Shown: positions 1 to 9,112 of the stretch, piece after piece | How positions within the stretch are numbered: position 1 is the first letter of the stretch | How the letters are laid out: each line of letters opens with the position of its first letter | Source of the DNA: Sulfuritalea sp. | GTDB lineage: Bacteria > Pseudomonadota > Gammaproteobacteria > Burkholderiales > Rhodocyclaceae | Assembly: GCA_021738385.1 (NCBI GenBank) | Contig: JAIPCF010000003.1 | Span: forward strand, 1 to 64,000 | Length of the DNA stretch: 64,000 bases | Direction: 5' to 3' | Translations under genes and position numbers: made by a program | The notes under the pieces: model-generated | Seen by the model: only the letters and a program-made list of their open reading frames with translations | Told to the model about the DNA's origin: nothing | The model's database searches: none

Positions 1-1157
1 ATGGCGGCGCACTGTCCGGCATACGTACCGACGATCTGGCTGCACTGCCGATCAAAACGATTGTCGCGCGCAACGACAAGGTCGACTGGGGGCAGGTTGA
101 GGATGTGATCTACGGTTGCGCCAATCAGGCCGGCGAAGAGAACCGCAACCTGGCCCGCATGGCCGGCCTGCTGGCCGGATTGCCAGTCAGCGTGCCCCGA
201 ACGACAATTAACCGTCTGTGCGGCTCTGGCATGGATGCCGTGGGTACCGCCGCACGCGCGATCAAGTCGGGTGAGGCCTCGCTGATGATTGCCGGCGGCG
301 TGGAGAGCATGAGCCGTGCTCCCTTCGTCATGCCCAAGGCCGAAAGCGCCTTCTCGCGCAGCAATGCAGTGTATGACACCACCATTGGCTGGCGTTTTGT
401 AAACAAACTGATGCGACAGCAGTACGGCGTGGACTCAATGCCAGAAACCGCCGACAACGTTGCTGCGGAATTCAGCATTGGGCGCGCCGATCAGGACGCT
501 TTCGCCTTGCGCTCGCAACAGCACTGGGCGGCCGCGCAGGCGGCGGGGTTTTTCAAGGATGAAATCGCGCCGGTCGAGATTGCGCAGCGAAAGGGTGACC
601 CGATAATTTTCGACACCGACGAACATCCGCGTCCCGATACCAAGCCGGAGCAACTGGCCAAACTCAAGGGCATCAACGGCCCTGACCTAAGCGTCACCGC
701 CGGCAATGCCTCTGGTGTCAATGATGGCGCCTGCGCGCTGCTTATCGCCTCGGCCGACGCAGCCAAGCACTACAGCCTGACACCACGAGCGCGCGTAGTC
801 GCCATGGCTACCGCCGGCGTCGCTCCGCGCATTATGGGTTTTGGGCCGGCGCCTGCGGTCAAGAAACTGCTGACCCTGACCGGATTGCGCCTCGATCAAA
901 TGGATGTCATCGAACTCAATGAAGCCTTTGCAGCGCAGGGGTTGGCGGTTACCCGTGAGCTTGGCCTGGCCGACGACGACGCGCGGGTCAACCCCAATGG
1001 CGGTGCGATTGCGATCGGGCATCCGCTGGGCATGAGTGGTGCACGCCTGATAACCACTGCGATGTACCAGTTGCATCGCATGAATGGGCGCTATGCTTTA
1101 TGCACCATGTGCATCGGCGTCGGACAAGGCATTGCCATCATTATCGAGCGCGTTTGA
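1..1157 (+). CDS. pcaF: Beta-ketoadipyl-CoA/acetyl-CoA thiolase (PcaF/PaaJ type), 5' end missing
   Basis: The reading frame is open from base 3 and its true start lies upstream of the window. It encodes a degradative thiolase, which cleaves 3-oxoacyl-CoA (3-oxoadipyl-CoA in the PcaF subgroup) with CoA to an acyl-CoA and acetyl-CoA. The nucleophilic cysteine lies in NRLCGSGMD (codon at 219-221). The C-terminal signatures [18 protein letters not shown] and CIGVGQG supply the second catalytic cysteine and histidine. The stretches [12 protein letters not shown] and MPETADNVA favour PcaF/PaaJ over general fatty-acid thiolases (established knowledge). Only about 20-30 residues seem to be missing. 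The family is certain; the exact substrate is inferred. Confidence 0.85.
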   Translation, partial: GGALSGIRTDDLAALPIKTIVARNDKVDWGQVEDVIYGCANQAGEENRNLARMAGLLAGLPVSVPRTTINRLCGSGMDAVGTAARAIKSGEASLMIAGGVESMSRAPFVMPKAESAFSRSNAVYDTTIGWRFVNKLMRQQYGVDSMPETADNVAAEFSIGRADQDAFALRSQQHWAAAQAAGFFKDEIAPVEIAQRKGDPIIFDTDEHPRPDTKPEQLAKLKGINGPDLSVTAGNASGVNDGACALLIASADAAKHYSLTPRARVVAMATAGVAPRIMGFGPAPAVKKLLTLTGLRLDQMDVIELNEAFAAQGLAVTRELGLADDDARVNPNGGAIAIGHPLGMSGARLITTAMYQLHRMNGRYALCTMCIGVGQGIAIIIERV

Positions 1158-1187
1158 TTTTCGGCGCTGGCGGAATTGCCGGCATTG

Positions 1188-1931
1188 ATGGCCACCGATC
1201 ATTTCTCAGGCCATGCGGCGGAATACGCCAGGGCGCGGCCCTCCTATCCGCCTGAGCTGTTTACCTGGCTGGCGCAAGCTTGTCCGACGCGAAATCGGGT
1301 CTGGGATTGCGCGACCGGCAACGGACAGGCGGCACTCGCCCTGGCGGATCACTTCCAGCACGTTCATGCCACCGACCTCTCAGACAAACAGTTGATAGAG
1401 GCTCCGCCACATCTTCGTATCGTTTATCTGACAGCACCTGCCGAGGCAAGCGGTTTGGCGGATTACAGCTGCGATCTGGTAACAGTTGCCCAGGCCTTGC
1501 ACTGGTTCTGTACCGAGGATTTCTACGCAGAAGTGAAGCGAGTGCTCAAACCGGGCGGACTGTTCGCAGCATGGACCTACTCGCTGCTGCGGGGGGAAGC
1601 GGATCTCAACGAGATCATGGGTGATTTCTACACCCACACCGTCGGTCGCTACTGGCCACCGGAACGCCGCTGGGTCGACCTCGGCTACCGCGACATTCCC
1701 TTCCCATTTGGCGATATCGCTACGCCTGCTTTTGAAATCCGTCTCGAATGGACGTTGTCCGATTTGCTTGCCTATCTGCGCACCTGGTCGGCCACACAAC
1801 GCTGCATCAGAGAAACCGGCATCGACCCCTGCATTGCACTGAAACAACGACTGGAGCAAATTTGGCCCCACCCGGAATCAAGAAAGACCATAATCTGGCC
1901 CCTTGTTCTTCGCTGCGGGAGACTTCCATGA
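1188..1931 (+). CDS. Class I SAM-dependent methyltransferase
   Basis: This 247-residue protein has the Methyltransf_11 layout. The SAM-binding loop is VWDCATGNGQAA near residue 45, followed by an acidic residue in HATDLSD and the post-motif region VLKPGGLFAAW. The N-terminal stretch HFSGHAAEYARARPSYP is typical of small-molecule methyltransferases of the UbiE-like/YcgJ type. The substrate is unknown. I chose ATG 1188; a TTG at 1176 in the same frame is possible, and neither has a strong ribosome-binding site. Its TGA overlaps the msrA ATG (ATGA at 1928-1931), so the two are probably translationally coupled. Confidence 0.8.
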   Translation: MATDHFSGHAAEYARARPSYPPELFTWLAQACPTRNRVWDCATGNGQAALALADHFQHVHATDLSDKQLIEAPPHLRIVYLTAPAEASGLADYSCDLVTVAQALHWFCTEDFYAEVKRVLKPGGLFAAWTYSLLRGEADLNEIMGDFYTHTVGRYWPPERRWVDLGYRDIPFPFGDIATPAFEIRLEWTLSDLLAYLRTWSATQRCIRETGIDPCIALKQRLEQIWPHPESRKTIIWPLVLRCGRLP

Positions 1932-2494
1932 CCCACTCACACACTACCGAAATTGCAACCGAACTTGCCACGCTCGGTGGCGGTTGCTTCTGGTGCCTTG
2001 AAGCTGCATTTGTGCAGCTTCAAGGCATCGAGTCGGTGGTCTCGGGCTATGCCGGCGGACAAATGCAGAACCCGGACTACCACAGCGTGTGCAGCGGCAG
2101 CTCGGGTCACGCCGAAGTGGTCGAAGTACGGTTTGATCCGGCGGTGATCGACTATCGCACGCTGCTGCAAGCCTTCTTTGCGATTCATGATCCGACCACG
2201 CTCAACCAGCAGGGCAACGATATCGGTACCCAGTACCGCTCGGTGATATTTACTCACAGCGCGGAACAGGAATCCATCGCAAAAGCGCTGATCAAGGAGC
2301 TGACAGAGGCCAATTACTGGCCCGATCCCATTGTCACCGCCGTATCACCAGCGCCGACTTTCTGGCGTGCCGAGGAAGGGCACCAAAACTATTTCGCCAA
2401 CAACCCGGGGCAAGGATACTGCCAAGCTGTAGTCGCGCCCAAGGCGGCAAAGCTACGCAAGCTGTTCGCAGGTCGCTTGAAGCAGCCGGAATGA
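1928..2494 (+). CDS. msrA: Peptide-methionine (S)-S-oxide reductase MsrA
   Basis: MsrA reduces the S-epimer of methionine sulfoxide in damaged proteins, using thioredoxin. The 188-residue product carries the signature GCFWC with catalytic Cys20, then the expected SGYAGG, the HAEVVEV region and the GTQYRS loop. A C-terminal GQGYC supplies a resolving cysteine. The frame is open further upstream, but ATG 1928 gives the normal family length and overlaps the methyltransferase stop. Its own stop overlaps the start of the EamA gene (ATGA at 2491-2494). Codons at 2339-2361 contain one copy of the dispersed CCAGCGCCGACT motif, here read as AVSPAPTF. Confidence 0.95.
   Translation: MTHSHTTEIATELATLGGGCFWCLEAAFVQLQGIESVVSGYAGGQMQNPDYHSVCSGSSGHAEVVEVRFDPAVIDYRTLLQAFFAIHDPTTLNQQGNDIGTQYRSVIFTHSAEQESIAKALIKELTEANYWPDPIVTAVSPAPTFWRAEEGHQNYFANNPGQGYCQAVVAPKAAKLRKLFAGRLKQPE
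2339..2361 (+). repeat. Dispersed motif, copy 1 (in msrA)
   Basis: Core CCAGCGCCGACT with left flank GCCGTATCA and right T-run. Sense in msrA, read AVSPAPTF. Confidence 0.85.
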
Positions 2495-3408
2495 GTTCGT
2501 CCGTGCATCCGCATGGCCGTGCCGTGTTGTTGATGGTGCTCGCCAGTTTTCTGTGGTCGATCGCTGGCGTGGTGACGCGGCATCTCGACGCAGCACGGGG
2601 TCTCGAAATCACTTTCTGGCGCAGCTTCTTCACCCTGCTATCGCTCGGCCTGATTCTGCGCCTGTGGCGTGGGCCGGGATTGATGCGCAGCTTGGTCGCC
2701 GGCGGTCCCAAGCTCTGGGTCTCCGGGATCTGCTGGTCGATCATGTTCACAGCATTCATGATTGCATTGACGATGACAACCGTGGCCAACGTGCTGGTCA
2801 CCATGGCGCTGGCCCCGTTTTTGACAGCACTGGTAGCGCGTGTTGTCACCGGCCAGGCTCTGCCACGTCGCACCTGGTGGGCTATTCTGCTGGCGGGCAT
2901 CGGCATCGTGGGTATCTTCGGCGGTCAGATGTCGGAGGGTGGTAGCAACAGCATGTCCGGCTTGCTCGTCGCGCTATGCGTACCCTTTGCCGCGGCGGCG
3001 AATTGGACGCTTGTCAAACAATCCGGTGACTCGGACATGGTTCCGGCAATCCTGATCGGTGCCGCTGTGTCGAGTGTCGTCACTCTGCCGCTGGCATGGC
3101 CGCTATCGGCCAGCCATCACGACATTGCGCTACTGGCCGGCTTGGGATTGATGCAACTGGCCATTCCCTGTTCGCTGGCGATCATCGCGGCCCGCGCTCT
3201 AAGTGCACCCGAAGTCTCTTTGCTGGCGCTGCTTGAAATCATCTTTGGCATCGCGTTGGCCTGGCTCGGCGCTGGCGAGCAACCCGGCGCCAATGTACTG
3301 GTTGGTGGCGCGATGGTGATTGGTGCTTTGATTGGTAATGAATGGCTGGGTCTGCGTCAGGCGCGTGCCCTGGTGTCCAACGCCACTATTCTGCGTCCGG
3401 CTGATTGA
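2491..3408 (+). CDS. EamA/DMT-family transporter (10 TM drug/metabolite exporter)
   Basis: This 305-residue, very hydrophobic protein consists of two EamA repeats, about residues 10-140 and 155-290, and should have ten transmembrane helices. Family hallmarks are FLWSIAGVVTRHL at the start, an FWRSFF segment after helix 2, and ALLEIIFGIALAWL near the C-terminus. Members export metabolites or amino acids; the substrate cannot be read from sequence. It is the last gene of the methyltransferase-msrA-EamA overlap chain. Its 3' end overlaps the convergent maiA gene by 23 bp, leaving no room for a conventional terminator. Confidence 0.88.
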   Translation: MSSSVHPHGRAVLLMVLASFLWSIAGVVTRHLDAARGLEITFWRSFFTLLSLGLILRLWRGPGLMRSLVAGGPKLWVSGICWSIMFTAFMIALTMTTVANVLVTMALAPFLTALVARVVTGQALPRRTWWAILLAGIGIVGIFGGQMSEGGSNSMSGLLVALCVPFAAAANWTLVKQSGDSDMVPAILIGAAVSSVVTLPLAWPLSASHHDIALLAGLGLMQLAIPCSLAIIAARALSAPEVSLLALLEIIFGIALAWLGAGEQPGANVLVGGAMVIGALIGNEWLGLRQARALVSNATILRPAD

Positions 3409-4030
3409 GCGGCGCGCTGTCGGCAAAGGCCGGCAACCGCATGCAGGCCTCGTGTATGCGCATGACAGTCGGGACATGATCCAGCTTCGCCTTGAAGCGT
3501 TGCGCATTGAAGATTTGCGGAATCAGACAAATATCCGCAAGACCGGGAGATTCGCCGTGGCAATAGGTGCCGGTCAAAACATTGTCGCTCAGCATGGACT
3601 CGACAGTCGCCAGACCTGTTTCCACCCAATGACAATACCAGGCGTTTTTCTGTTCGTCTGAAATGCCCAAGGTTTTACTCAAATAGTTCAGTACACGTAG
3701 ATTGTTCAGAGGATGAATCTCGCAGGCGATGGCCAACGCAATCGCTCGCACCCGCGCCCGGCCCGCCGCATCGGAAGGCAACAAAGGAACTTGTGGTCGC
3801 GTCTCGTCAAGATATTCGATAATGGCCAGCGATTGAGTCAATATGGCGCCATCTTCGTCAAGCACCGGAACCAGACCGGCTGAATTCAAGGATTTGAACT
3901 CGGCGGCAAGCTGCTGACCACCGTCCTTGAGCAGATGAACGGCAAGGTAATCGTATGCGAGTCCCTTGAGCGCCAACGCAATGCGCACGCGAAAACTGGC
4001 GGAGCTTCGAAAATAGCTATAAAGTTTCAT
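3386..4030 (-). CDS. maiA: Maleylacetoacetate isomerase (zeta-class GST)
   Basis: MaiA isomerises maleylacetoacetate (or maleylpyruvate) to the fumaryl form with glutathione, in tyrosine/homogentisate or gentisate breakdown. The 214-residue product starts MKLYSYFRSSASFRVRIAL, the zeta-class N-terminus, in which SSAS replaces the more usual SSCS. It continues with NSAGLVPVLDEDG and ILTQSLAIIEYLDE, the glutathione-site segments. ATG 4030 matches the family start; the frame is open 28 codons further up. It lies about 1.5 kb from a fumarylacetoacetate-hydrolase gene on the same strand, though separated by a gene on the other strand, so a metabolic link is inferred. Confidence 0.93.
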   Translation of the reverse strand: MKLYSYFRSSASFRVRIALALKGLAYDYLAVHLLKDGGQQLAAEFKSLNSAGLVPVLDEDGAILTQSLAIIEYLDETRPQVPLLPSDAAGRARVRAIALAIACEIHPLNNLRVLNYLSKTLGISDEQKNAWYCHWVETGLATVESMLSDNVLTGTYCHGESPGLADICLIPQIFNAQRFKAKLDHVPTVMRIHEACMRLPAFADSAPLNQPDAE

Positions 4031-4185
4031 GACTTGTGTATAAAGTAAAAATGCTTGATTGAGCGGGCCGGAAGCTATGCCTGGAGCCGTGCTGCGGTCC
4101 AGAGAAAACAGCAATTGAGGGGGTTGACCGGTCTTGCTCGAAACAAACTCGCATCCACCCCAGGGAATAGAATGATCGGACTATA

Positions 4186-4212
4186 GCGTTGACCCATTTG
4201 CGTTGACCCATT
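4186..4212 (+). repeat. 13-bp direct repeat just before the FimV-like gene
   Basis: GCGTTGACCCATT occurs at 4186-4198 and again at 4200-4212, ending two bases before the chosen ATG. Each copy contains TTGACC, which resembles a -35 hexamer. No ribosome-binding site is visible between the repeat and the ATG. Confidence 0.8.
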
Positions 4213-4214
4213 CG

Positions 4215-5459
4215 ATGTCAAAAAATGCTTTCCCGCCGACATATTGCCGAGCATGCTTCGGCGGTTTGTGCGCCGTCCTGATCGCGACGGCACTATTGCC
4301 TGCGACGGTTGCTGCCCAGACTGACTACGATATCGAATTACGGCGCAGCGATCGAATTGACCTTCGGCGGCTTGGCAAGGTTTCAGAGAATGAGCGCGAC
4401 GTATTACGGATCGAGTGGCGAGTGGCGCTGGCAAGTGGGGAAGAAGCGCAAACAGTGCGAGCCCTGCTAGACAAATTGCAGCGGCTCGAGGTGGATATCA
4501 ATGAGGCCACTCGGCAAATTGTCGCCATGCCAAACCGGAAGCCGGCTACGACTGCCCCCGCCCCAACCGTAGAGACGGCCGGGAAAAATGGCAGAGATTC
4601 CAGCATGCGCCTGCTGGTCGCCAATATCGCCGCTGCGAGCCTGGTGGCTCTGTGGTTGTTCCGTCGACGCAAAGCAGCCGGTGCTGTCAAGGCTGATCAC
4701 GGCGGATCAAACCCTTTGAAATCCGCCATCGATCAATCCAAGGTTGCTGCCGATAAACCGAGCGAAAAACAAACAGACCAAGCCCAAAGAGTTGAACCTC
4801 ACATCAAGCCAAACTCTGACTCTGCCACCAAAACAAATGGCCCATCTTCGGAGTCATCGGATTCAGAAATCAAGGACACCACAAAGCCGCCGGCTGCCAA
4901 ACCGGGAGAGATCCACTCTTTGCCGAAAGCAACCAAACCGGATACCGTTGCATCTGTGGGCACGATAGCCCCGCTGCCGGGCAGCAAAATTCCCGCGAGT
5001 GCCCCCGCGAAATCGATGGGGAAGGGTGACGAGCCGACTTTGCAACTGGCCGAGATCATGCTCTCAATGGGGCTGGATCAAGGCGCGGCACAGGCTTTGC
5101 TGGAATACATCGAGTCCAATCCGCGTCAGGCGGTTTACCACTGGCTGAAACTTCTTGGTATCTATCGCAAGAAAGGAATGCAGCAGGAATTCACTGACAC
5201 CGCGGGAAAACTGCGCCAGTTTTTCAACATTCAGGCGGATGAGTGGGACCGTCCGCGCGATGGCGAAGAGCGGTCGCTGGAAAAATTTACCCGTGTTTCG
5301 GTTCAGGTGCAGCAGATCTGGCTGCAACCCGATCAATGCCTCAGCTATCTGCGACACCTCCTGGAAGACAATCGCGATGGCGCACGAGCCGGTTTTCCGC
5401 AGTCAGTCGCGGAAGAAATCCTGTTCCTGATAGAAGTCATTCGAGCAAGCGAGGCATAG
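4215..5459 (+). CDS. FimV/HubP-like envelope protein with C-terminal TPR-like domain
   Basis: The 414-residue protein begins with a signal peptide (hydrophobic run near residues 13-35 ending ATVAAQ). A short charged region follows, with possible coiled coil around residues 75-105, then one transmembrane helix near 137-150 (LLVANIAAASLVALWLF), a long K/S/P-rich linker, and a compact C-terminal domain from about residue 275 (TLQLAEIMLSMGLDQGAAQALL). The layout and C-terminal domain match FimV/HubP polar hub proteins, which bind peptidoglycan and organise type IV pili. No LysM domain is evident and the protein is far shorter than classical FimV, so it is best called FimV-like. ATG 4215 is preferred over TTG 4203, but neither has a good ribosome-binding site. 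Confidence 0.7.
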   Translation: MSKNAFPPTYCRACFGGLCAVLIATALLPATVAAQTDYDIELRRSDRIDLRRLGKVSENERDVLRIEWRVALASGEEAQTVRALLDKLQRLEVDINEATRQIVAMPNRKPATTAPAPTVETAGKNGRDSSMRLLVANIAAASLVALWLFRRRKAAGAVKADHGGSNPLKSAIDQSKVAADKPSEKQTDQAQRVEPHIKPNSDSATKTNGPSSESSDSEIKDTTKPPAAKPGEIHSLPKATKPDTVASVGTIAPLPGSKIPASAPAKSMGKGDEPTLQLAEIMLSMGLDQGAAQALLEYIESNPRQAVYHWLKLLGIYRKKGMQQEFTDTAGKLRQFFNIQADEWDRPRDGEERSLEKFTRVSVQVQQIWLQPDQCLSYLRHLLEDNRDGARAGFPQSVAEEILFLIEVIRASEA

Positions 5460-5569
5460 CGGCGCTTCAGGGAAGCCTACAGGCGGCCTATCATCCCCAA
5501 GCGAAGCTGCCAATCCAAAGAAAATCGAGGCGGCTGGAAACCCATCCAGACTTCCGCTCACTCAGACAT

Positions 5570-6604
5570 CTATACCGCCGGAATGCAGCGCTCGACGGTT
5601 TGGTCGATGGTGCCAAAGATACTCACGCCTTTTTCGTCTTTCATTTCAATTCTGACGCGATCGCCAAACTGCATATAAGGCGTCTTGGGTTTGCCTTCTT
5701 CAATGGTTTCATACATCCGCACTTCGGCGATGCAACAATAACCAACGCCACCATTGGCGACCGATGATCCGAACAAACCGCCCTGCTTGTTGGACACTGT
5801 TCCTGAGCCGATGATGGTTCCCGCCTCGAGCTCGCGGGTCTTCGCCAGATGTGCGACCAACTGGCCGAAGTTGAAAGTCATATCGACACCGGCGTTGGGC
5901 TTGCCAAAAGCTTCGCCGTTCAATTCGACCGTGAGCGGCAGATGCAACTTCGTACCCTTCCATGCCATTCCAAGTTCGTCGGGTGTGACGGCTACCGGTG
6001 AGAAAGCCGAAGCGGGCTTTGACTGTAGAAAGCCAAAGCCCTTGGCCAGTTCTGCCGGAATCAGGTTTCGCAGGCTGACATCATTGACCAACATCAGCAG
6101 ACGAATCGCCTTCGCTCCCTGTTCCGGTGTGGCTCCGATCGGCACATCACCGGTTACCACCGCTACCTCGGCCTCAAAATCGATGCCCCATGCCTCATCG
6201 CAGGCCATGACCGAGTCGCAGGGGCCAACGAAGCTGTCGGAGCCTCCTTGATACATCAGTGGATCTAGATGAAACTCCGGGGGCAATTCGGCGCCGCGCG
6301 CCTTGCGCACCAACTCGACATGGTTAATGTAGGCCGATCCGTCGGCCCATTGATAGGCTCTTGGCAGCGGACTGTGGCAATGCCGGGGCTCGAAGGGAAT
6401 TGCGTGACGTGCGGATTGCTGGCTGGCGCCCAGGTTCAATGTGTCATAGACCAGTTCGAGAGCCGGCAGGACCGCATCCCAGTTATCCAGGGCCTGCTGC
6501 AGGGTTGGGGCAGTATCTCCCACGGTTTGGCAAAGTGTGAGATCGCGACTGACGACAACCAGCGTGCCGTCTCGACTGCCATGCTTTAGGGTGGCCAGCT
6601 TCAC
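5570..6604 (-). CDS. Fumarylacetoacetate hydrolase family protein
   Basis: This 344-residue protein belongs to the FAH family, which hydrolyses C-C bonds in 3,5-dioxo acids such as fumarylacetoacetate, or acts on related ring-fission products. The metal-binding core is visible as GIDFEAEVAVVTGDVP, with acidic ligands, and GTIIGSGTVSNKQGG near the C-terminus. GTG 6604 is the likely start because it overlaps the TGA of the upstream VOC gene (GTGA) and gives the family N-terminus KLATLKHGSRDGTLVVVS. It is the last gene of the minus-strand operon 9113-10081 to 5570. With maiA nearby a homogentisate- or gentisate-type ring pathway is plausible; the substrate is not proven. Confidence 0.88.
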   Translation of the reverse strand: MKLATLKHGSRDGTLVVVSRDLTLCQTVGDTAPTLQQALDNWDAVLPALELVYDTLNLGASQQSARHAIPFEPRHCHSPLPRAYQWADGSAYINHVELVRKARGAELPPEFHLDPLMYQGGSDSFVGPCDSVMACDEAWGIDFEAEVAVVTGDVPIGATPEQGAKAIRLLMLVNDVSLRNLIPAELAKGFGFLQSKPASAFSPVAVTPDELGMAWKGTKLHLPLTVELNGEAFGKPNAGVDMTFNFGQLVAHLAKTRELEAGTIIGSGTVSNKQGGLFGSSVANGGVGYCCIAEVRMYETIEEGKPKTPYMQFGDRVRIEMKDEKGVSIFGTIDQTVERCIPAV

Positions 6605-7161
6605 GACTTTGCCGCCGTCGCGTTGACGCTTCCGTCGTGCATCCAGCGTGCGTGCTTGGGGGCTTTTTTGGTCTTGGCCCATTCTTCGAGCATGTCCCAC
6701 TTGACCTCGTCGAGCTGTTTCATCATTTCCGGTGTTCCGGTATTGAAAGCCAGCTCCAGACGATGCCCGCTTGGATCGAAAAAATAGATCGACTGGAAAA
6801 TCGTGTGGTCGGTGGGTCCGATGACTTCAATGCCGTCGGCCTCGAGTCGAGCCTTGGTGGCCAGCATTTCTTCCATGCTTCCGACTTCCATCGCCAGGTG
6901 CTGGGTCCAACTCGGGGTATTTCGATCCCGATCCATCTCCGGCTGCGTCGGCAATTCGAAAAAGGCCAGAATATTGCCGGCGCCGGCATCGAGAAAAATA
7001 TGCATGTAGGGATCCGGCGCCTTGGTCGACGGCACTTCGTCTTCCGCGATGGCGAGAATGAAGCCCATGTTGAGGTACTTGCCGTACCACTCAACGGTTT
7101 CCTTGGCATCTTTGCAGCGATAGGCAACATGGTGCACTTTTTTAACCAGACTTGCGCTCAT
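6601..7161 (-). CDS. VOC-family (glyoxalase/type I extradiol dioxygenase-like) protein
   Basis: This 186-residue vicinal-oxygen-chelate protein is made of two beta-alpha-beta-beta-beta modules. Candidate metal ligands stand at the canonical places: His10/11 (KVHHVAY), His88 (TQHLAMEV) and Glu136 (SGHRLELAF). This supports a single-domain, metal-dependent ring-cleavage or isomerase activity. The FAD hydroxylase upstream and the FAH protein downstream suggest cleavage of a hydroxylated aromatic, which is inference. The product is longer than a typical glyoxalase I because of a charged C-terminal tail. Its stop overlaps the start of the FAH gene. Confidence 0.82.
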   Translation of the reverse strand: MSASLVKKVHHVAYRCKDAKETVEWYGKYLNMGFILAIAEDEVPSTKAPDPYMHIFLDAGAGNILAFFELPTQPEMDRDRNTPSWTQHLAMEVGSMEEMLATKARLEADGIEVIGPTDHTIFQSIYFFDPSGHRLELAFNTGTPEMMKQLDEVKWDMLEEWAKTKKAPKHARWMHDGSVNATAAKS

Positions 7162-7163
7162 TT

Positions 7164-7388
7164 TCAGACTCCTTCGCGAGCAATAGTGAGGGCTTCACGC
7201 AATGTACCGATGTCGCCTATATGATTGGCGAGCAAAAGAATCAGTCGAGCGTTCAGCAGTTCGGACTGCTCATCCGACAAGTCGCGATGAGCGTTGATGA
7301 GCATTTCGTAGAAATCGTCTCCCGGCGCGTAGGCGGTGAAATAACGCACCCCGGCTTCGGCAAAGTTCGGATTCAGATTAAGTGCCAT
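7164..7388 (-). CDS. DUF2783-like small protein
   Basis: This 74-residue acidic protein (MALNLNPNFAEAG...; DDFYEMLINAHRDLSDEQSE; NARLILLLANHIGD) resembles the DUF2783 family, which travels with FAD-dependent aromatic hydroxylases. The function is unknown; it may be a small partner of the hydroxylase. ATG 7388 is chosen because GGAG lies eight bases before it; an in-frame ATG at 7394 sits too close to that site. It lies 14 bp after the hydroxylase gene and 2 bp before the VOC gene, inside the same operon. Confidence 0.8.
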   Translation of the reverse strand: MALNLNPNFAEAGVRYFTAYAPGDDFYEMLINAHRDLSDEQSELLNARLILLLANHIGDIGTLREALTIAREGV

Positions 7389-7402
7389 GATCATTTCTCC
7401 TT

Positions 7403-9079
7403 TCAAGCGTTGCACGTGGCTTTTGCCACGGCTGCCTTGATCTTCTCGGGATCGAGCGCACGCCATCGAGCCGCAACATGCTGGTCGGGGCGCACCAGAT
7501 AAACGGTACCGTTCTTCGCATCGTAGCGCTGGGCAGCGATTCCGTTGGGGTCTTCGAGATTCGGGATGCCGCCATCAACGGTGCCCGGCGTTGAAGAAAT
7601 GACCAGTGCTTGCACCGGTATGTTGCCAAAGGACAAATTGGACAGCGCGGCAATGGTTGCGGCATCCAGTTTGTTCGGATCATCGGCAAAGTACAAAGCG
7701 AAGAACTGATTCCCCACCGCATTGAGCAACCAGCTTGCATCACCATTTGCCAGTACCGGTGCATCGTCCATCGGCGCTCCCGGTACCATTCTTCCCGCAA
7801 ACTCATCCGCCGCGGCATCCGGCGTGTTGAGACTGGAGGTAGTAAGAAAAGCGGGCACCGACAATCGACCGGAATTCACCAGTGCTCGGCCGAAGGCGTG
7901 ATCTTTGGCCAGTCCCAGCACCGCGTTGCGGAACGTCTTGCTGACCTTGCTTTTGGGCGTGATGAAGTCGGTCGAGCGTGTCGAGTTCATCAGGTTTTCG
8001 TCAGCGGCAAAAACACGCTCTTCCGTGTAGCTGTCCAACAGCTTTGCAGGCGCTTTGCCATCAATTACCAGCTTCAATTTCCAGCCCAGGTTGTCGATAT
8101 CCTGAAGGCCCGAGTTGGCCCCGCGCGCACCGAAAGGCGAGACTTGATGCGCGGCATCACCGACAAACAGGACGCGATCATGGTTGAAACACCCCATGCG
8201 ACGACACTGGAAGGTATACACGCTGACCCATTCCAGTTCGAACTCTCTCTCATCGCCAAGCATGGCCTTGATCCGCGGCAACACGTTTTCCGGCTTCTTT
8301 TCTTCTTCCGGATCGGCGTCCCAGCCCAACTGGAAATCAATGCGGAACACACTGTCGGCCTGTTTGTGCAACAGTACCGATTGCCCCGGATGAAACGGCG
8401 GATCGAACCAGAACCAGCGTTCCGCCGGAAAGTCTGCCTTCATCACGACGTCGGCGATAAGAAAACGATCCATGAATATCTTGCCCTCGACTTCAAGGCC
8501 CAACATGCGGCGAATCGGGCTGCGCGCGCCATCGGCGGCTATCAGCCAGTCGGTTTCGACGGTATAGAAACCGTCCTCCGTCTCGACTTTAAGCGTGACA
8601 GTTGATCCGGTTTTCGCCACCGATACCACCTTGTTGCGCCAGCGTAGATCTATGCCAGGCCGTGTGGAAGCGCGATTTGCCAGATATTCCTCAAGATAGT
8701 ACTGCTGTAGATTGACCATGCCCGGCCGGTGATGATCAGCTTCCGGCACCAGATTGAAGTTGTACACTTCCTTTTCGCGAAAGAAGGTGCGCCCGACGTT
8801 CCACGACACACCTTTGTCGCAAACGGCGTCACCCAGCTCGTAGCGATCGAGAATTTCCAGCGCGCGCTTGGCATAGCAAACGCCGCGCGAACCGATCGAC
8901 ACGGTATCGTCTTCATCCAGCAGCAGCACTGGAATATCGTGCATTTGCAGATCCAGTGCTGCGCCCAAACCAACCGGGCCAGCGCCAACGACCACCACGG
9001 GTACTTTAAGTGTCTGGCCGCTGGCTATTTCCCGCGGCGTCTTGTATTCAAACTTGGGATAGCTGTACGTACTCAGCAT
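7403..9079 (-). CDS. FAD-dependent aromatic-ring hydroxylase (group A flavin monooxygenase, MhpA/PheA-like)
   Basis: This 558-residue flavoprotein has all three fingerprints of the p-hydroxybenzoate hydroxylase fold: GAGPVGLG at residues 32-39 (FAD ADP site), ADGARSPIRR mid-protein (DG motif) and GDAAHQVSPFGARGAN (GD motif, flavin ribityl). A C-terminal thioredoxin-like region follows, as in MhpA-type enzymes. It should hydroxylate a phenolic or polycyclic aromatic substrate with NAD(P)H and O2. ATG 9079 has GGAGAG seven bases upstream; an adjoining TTG at 9082 is in frame. It stands between the metallo-beta-lactamase gene and the DUF2783 gene. The substrate is unknown. Confidence 0.88.
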   Translation of the reverse strand: MLSTYSYPKFEYKTPREIASGQTLKVPVVVVGAGPVGLGAALDLQMHDIPVLLLDEDDTVSIGSRGVCYAKRALEILDRYELGDAVCDKGVSWNVGRTFFREKEVYNFNLVPEADHHRPGMVNLQQYYLEEYLANRASTRPGIDLRWRNKVVSVAKTGSTVTLKVETEDGFYTVETDWLIAADGARSPIRRMLGLEVEGKIFMDRFLIADVVMKADFPAERWFWFDPPFHPGQSVLLHKQADSVFRIDFQLGWDADPEEEKKPENVLPRIKAMLGDEREFELEWVSVYTFQCRRMGCFNHDRVLFVGDAAHQVSPFGARGANSGLQDIDNLGWKLKLVIDGKAPAKLLDSYTEERVFAADENLMNSTRSTDFITPKSKVSKTFRNAVLGLAKDHAFGRALVNSGRLSVPAFLTTSSLNTPDAAADEFAGRMVPGAPMDDAPVLANGDASWLLNAVGNQFFALYFADDPNKLDAATIAALSNLSFGNIPVQALVISSTPGTVDGGIPNLEDPNGIAAQRYDAKNGTVYLVRPDQHVAARWRALDPEKIKAAVAKATCNA

Positions 9080-9112
9080 CAATGGCTCTCCTTGACTGGT
9101 TTGGCAGCGAGG

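Noticed and set aside
1154-1182. TTCGGCGCTGG and similar strings at 1160, 3266 and 4428 as further copies of the dispersed motif
   Set aside because: They match only 9-11 core bases and lack the GCCGTNTCR flank, so they are not counted.
7610-8605. 331-codon antisense frame inside the FAD hydroxylase gene
   Set aside because: It is a shadow of the hydroxylase coding strand; composition alone explains its length.
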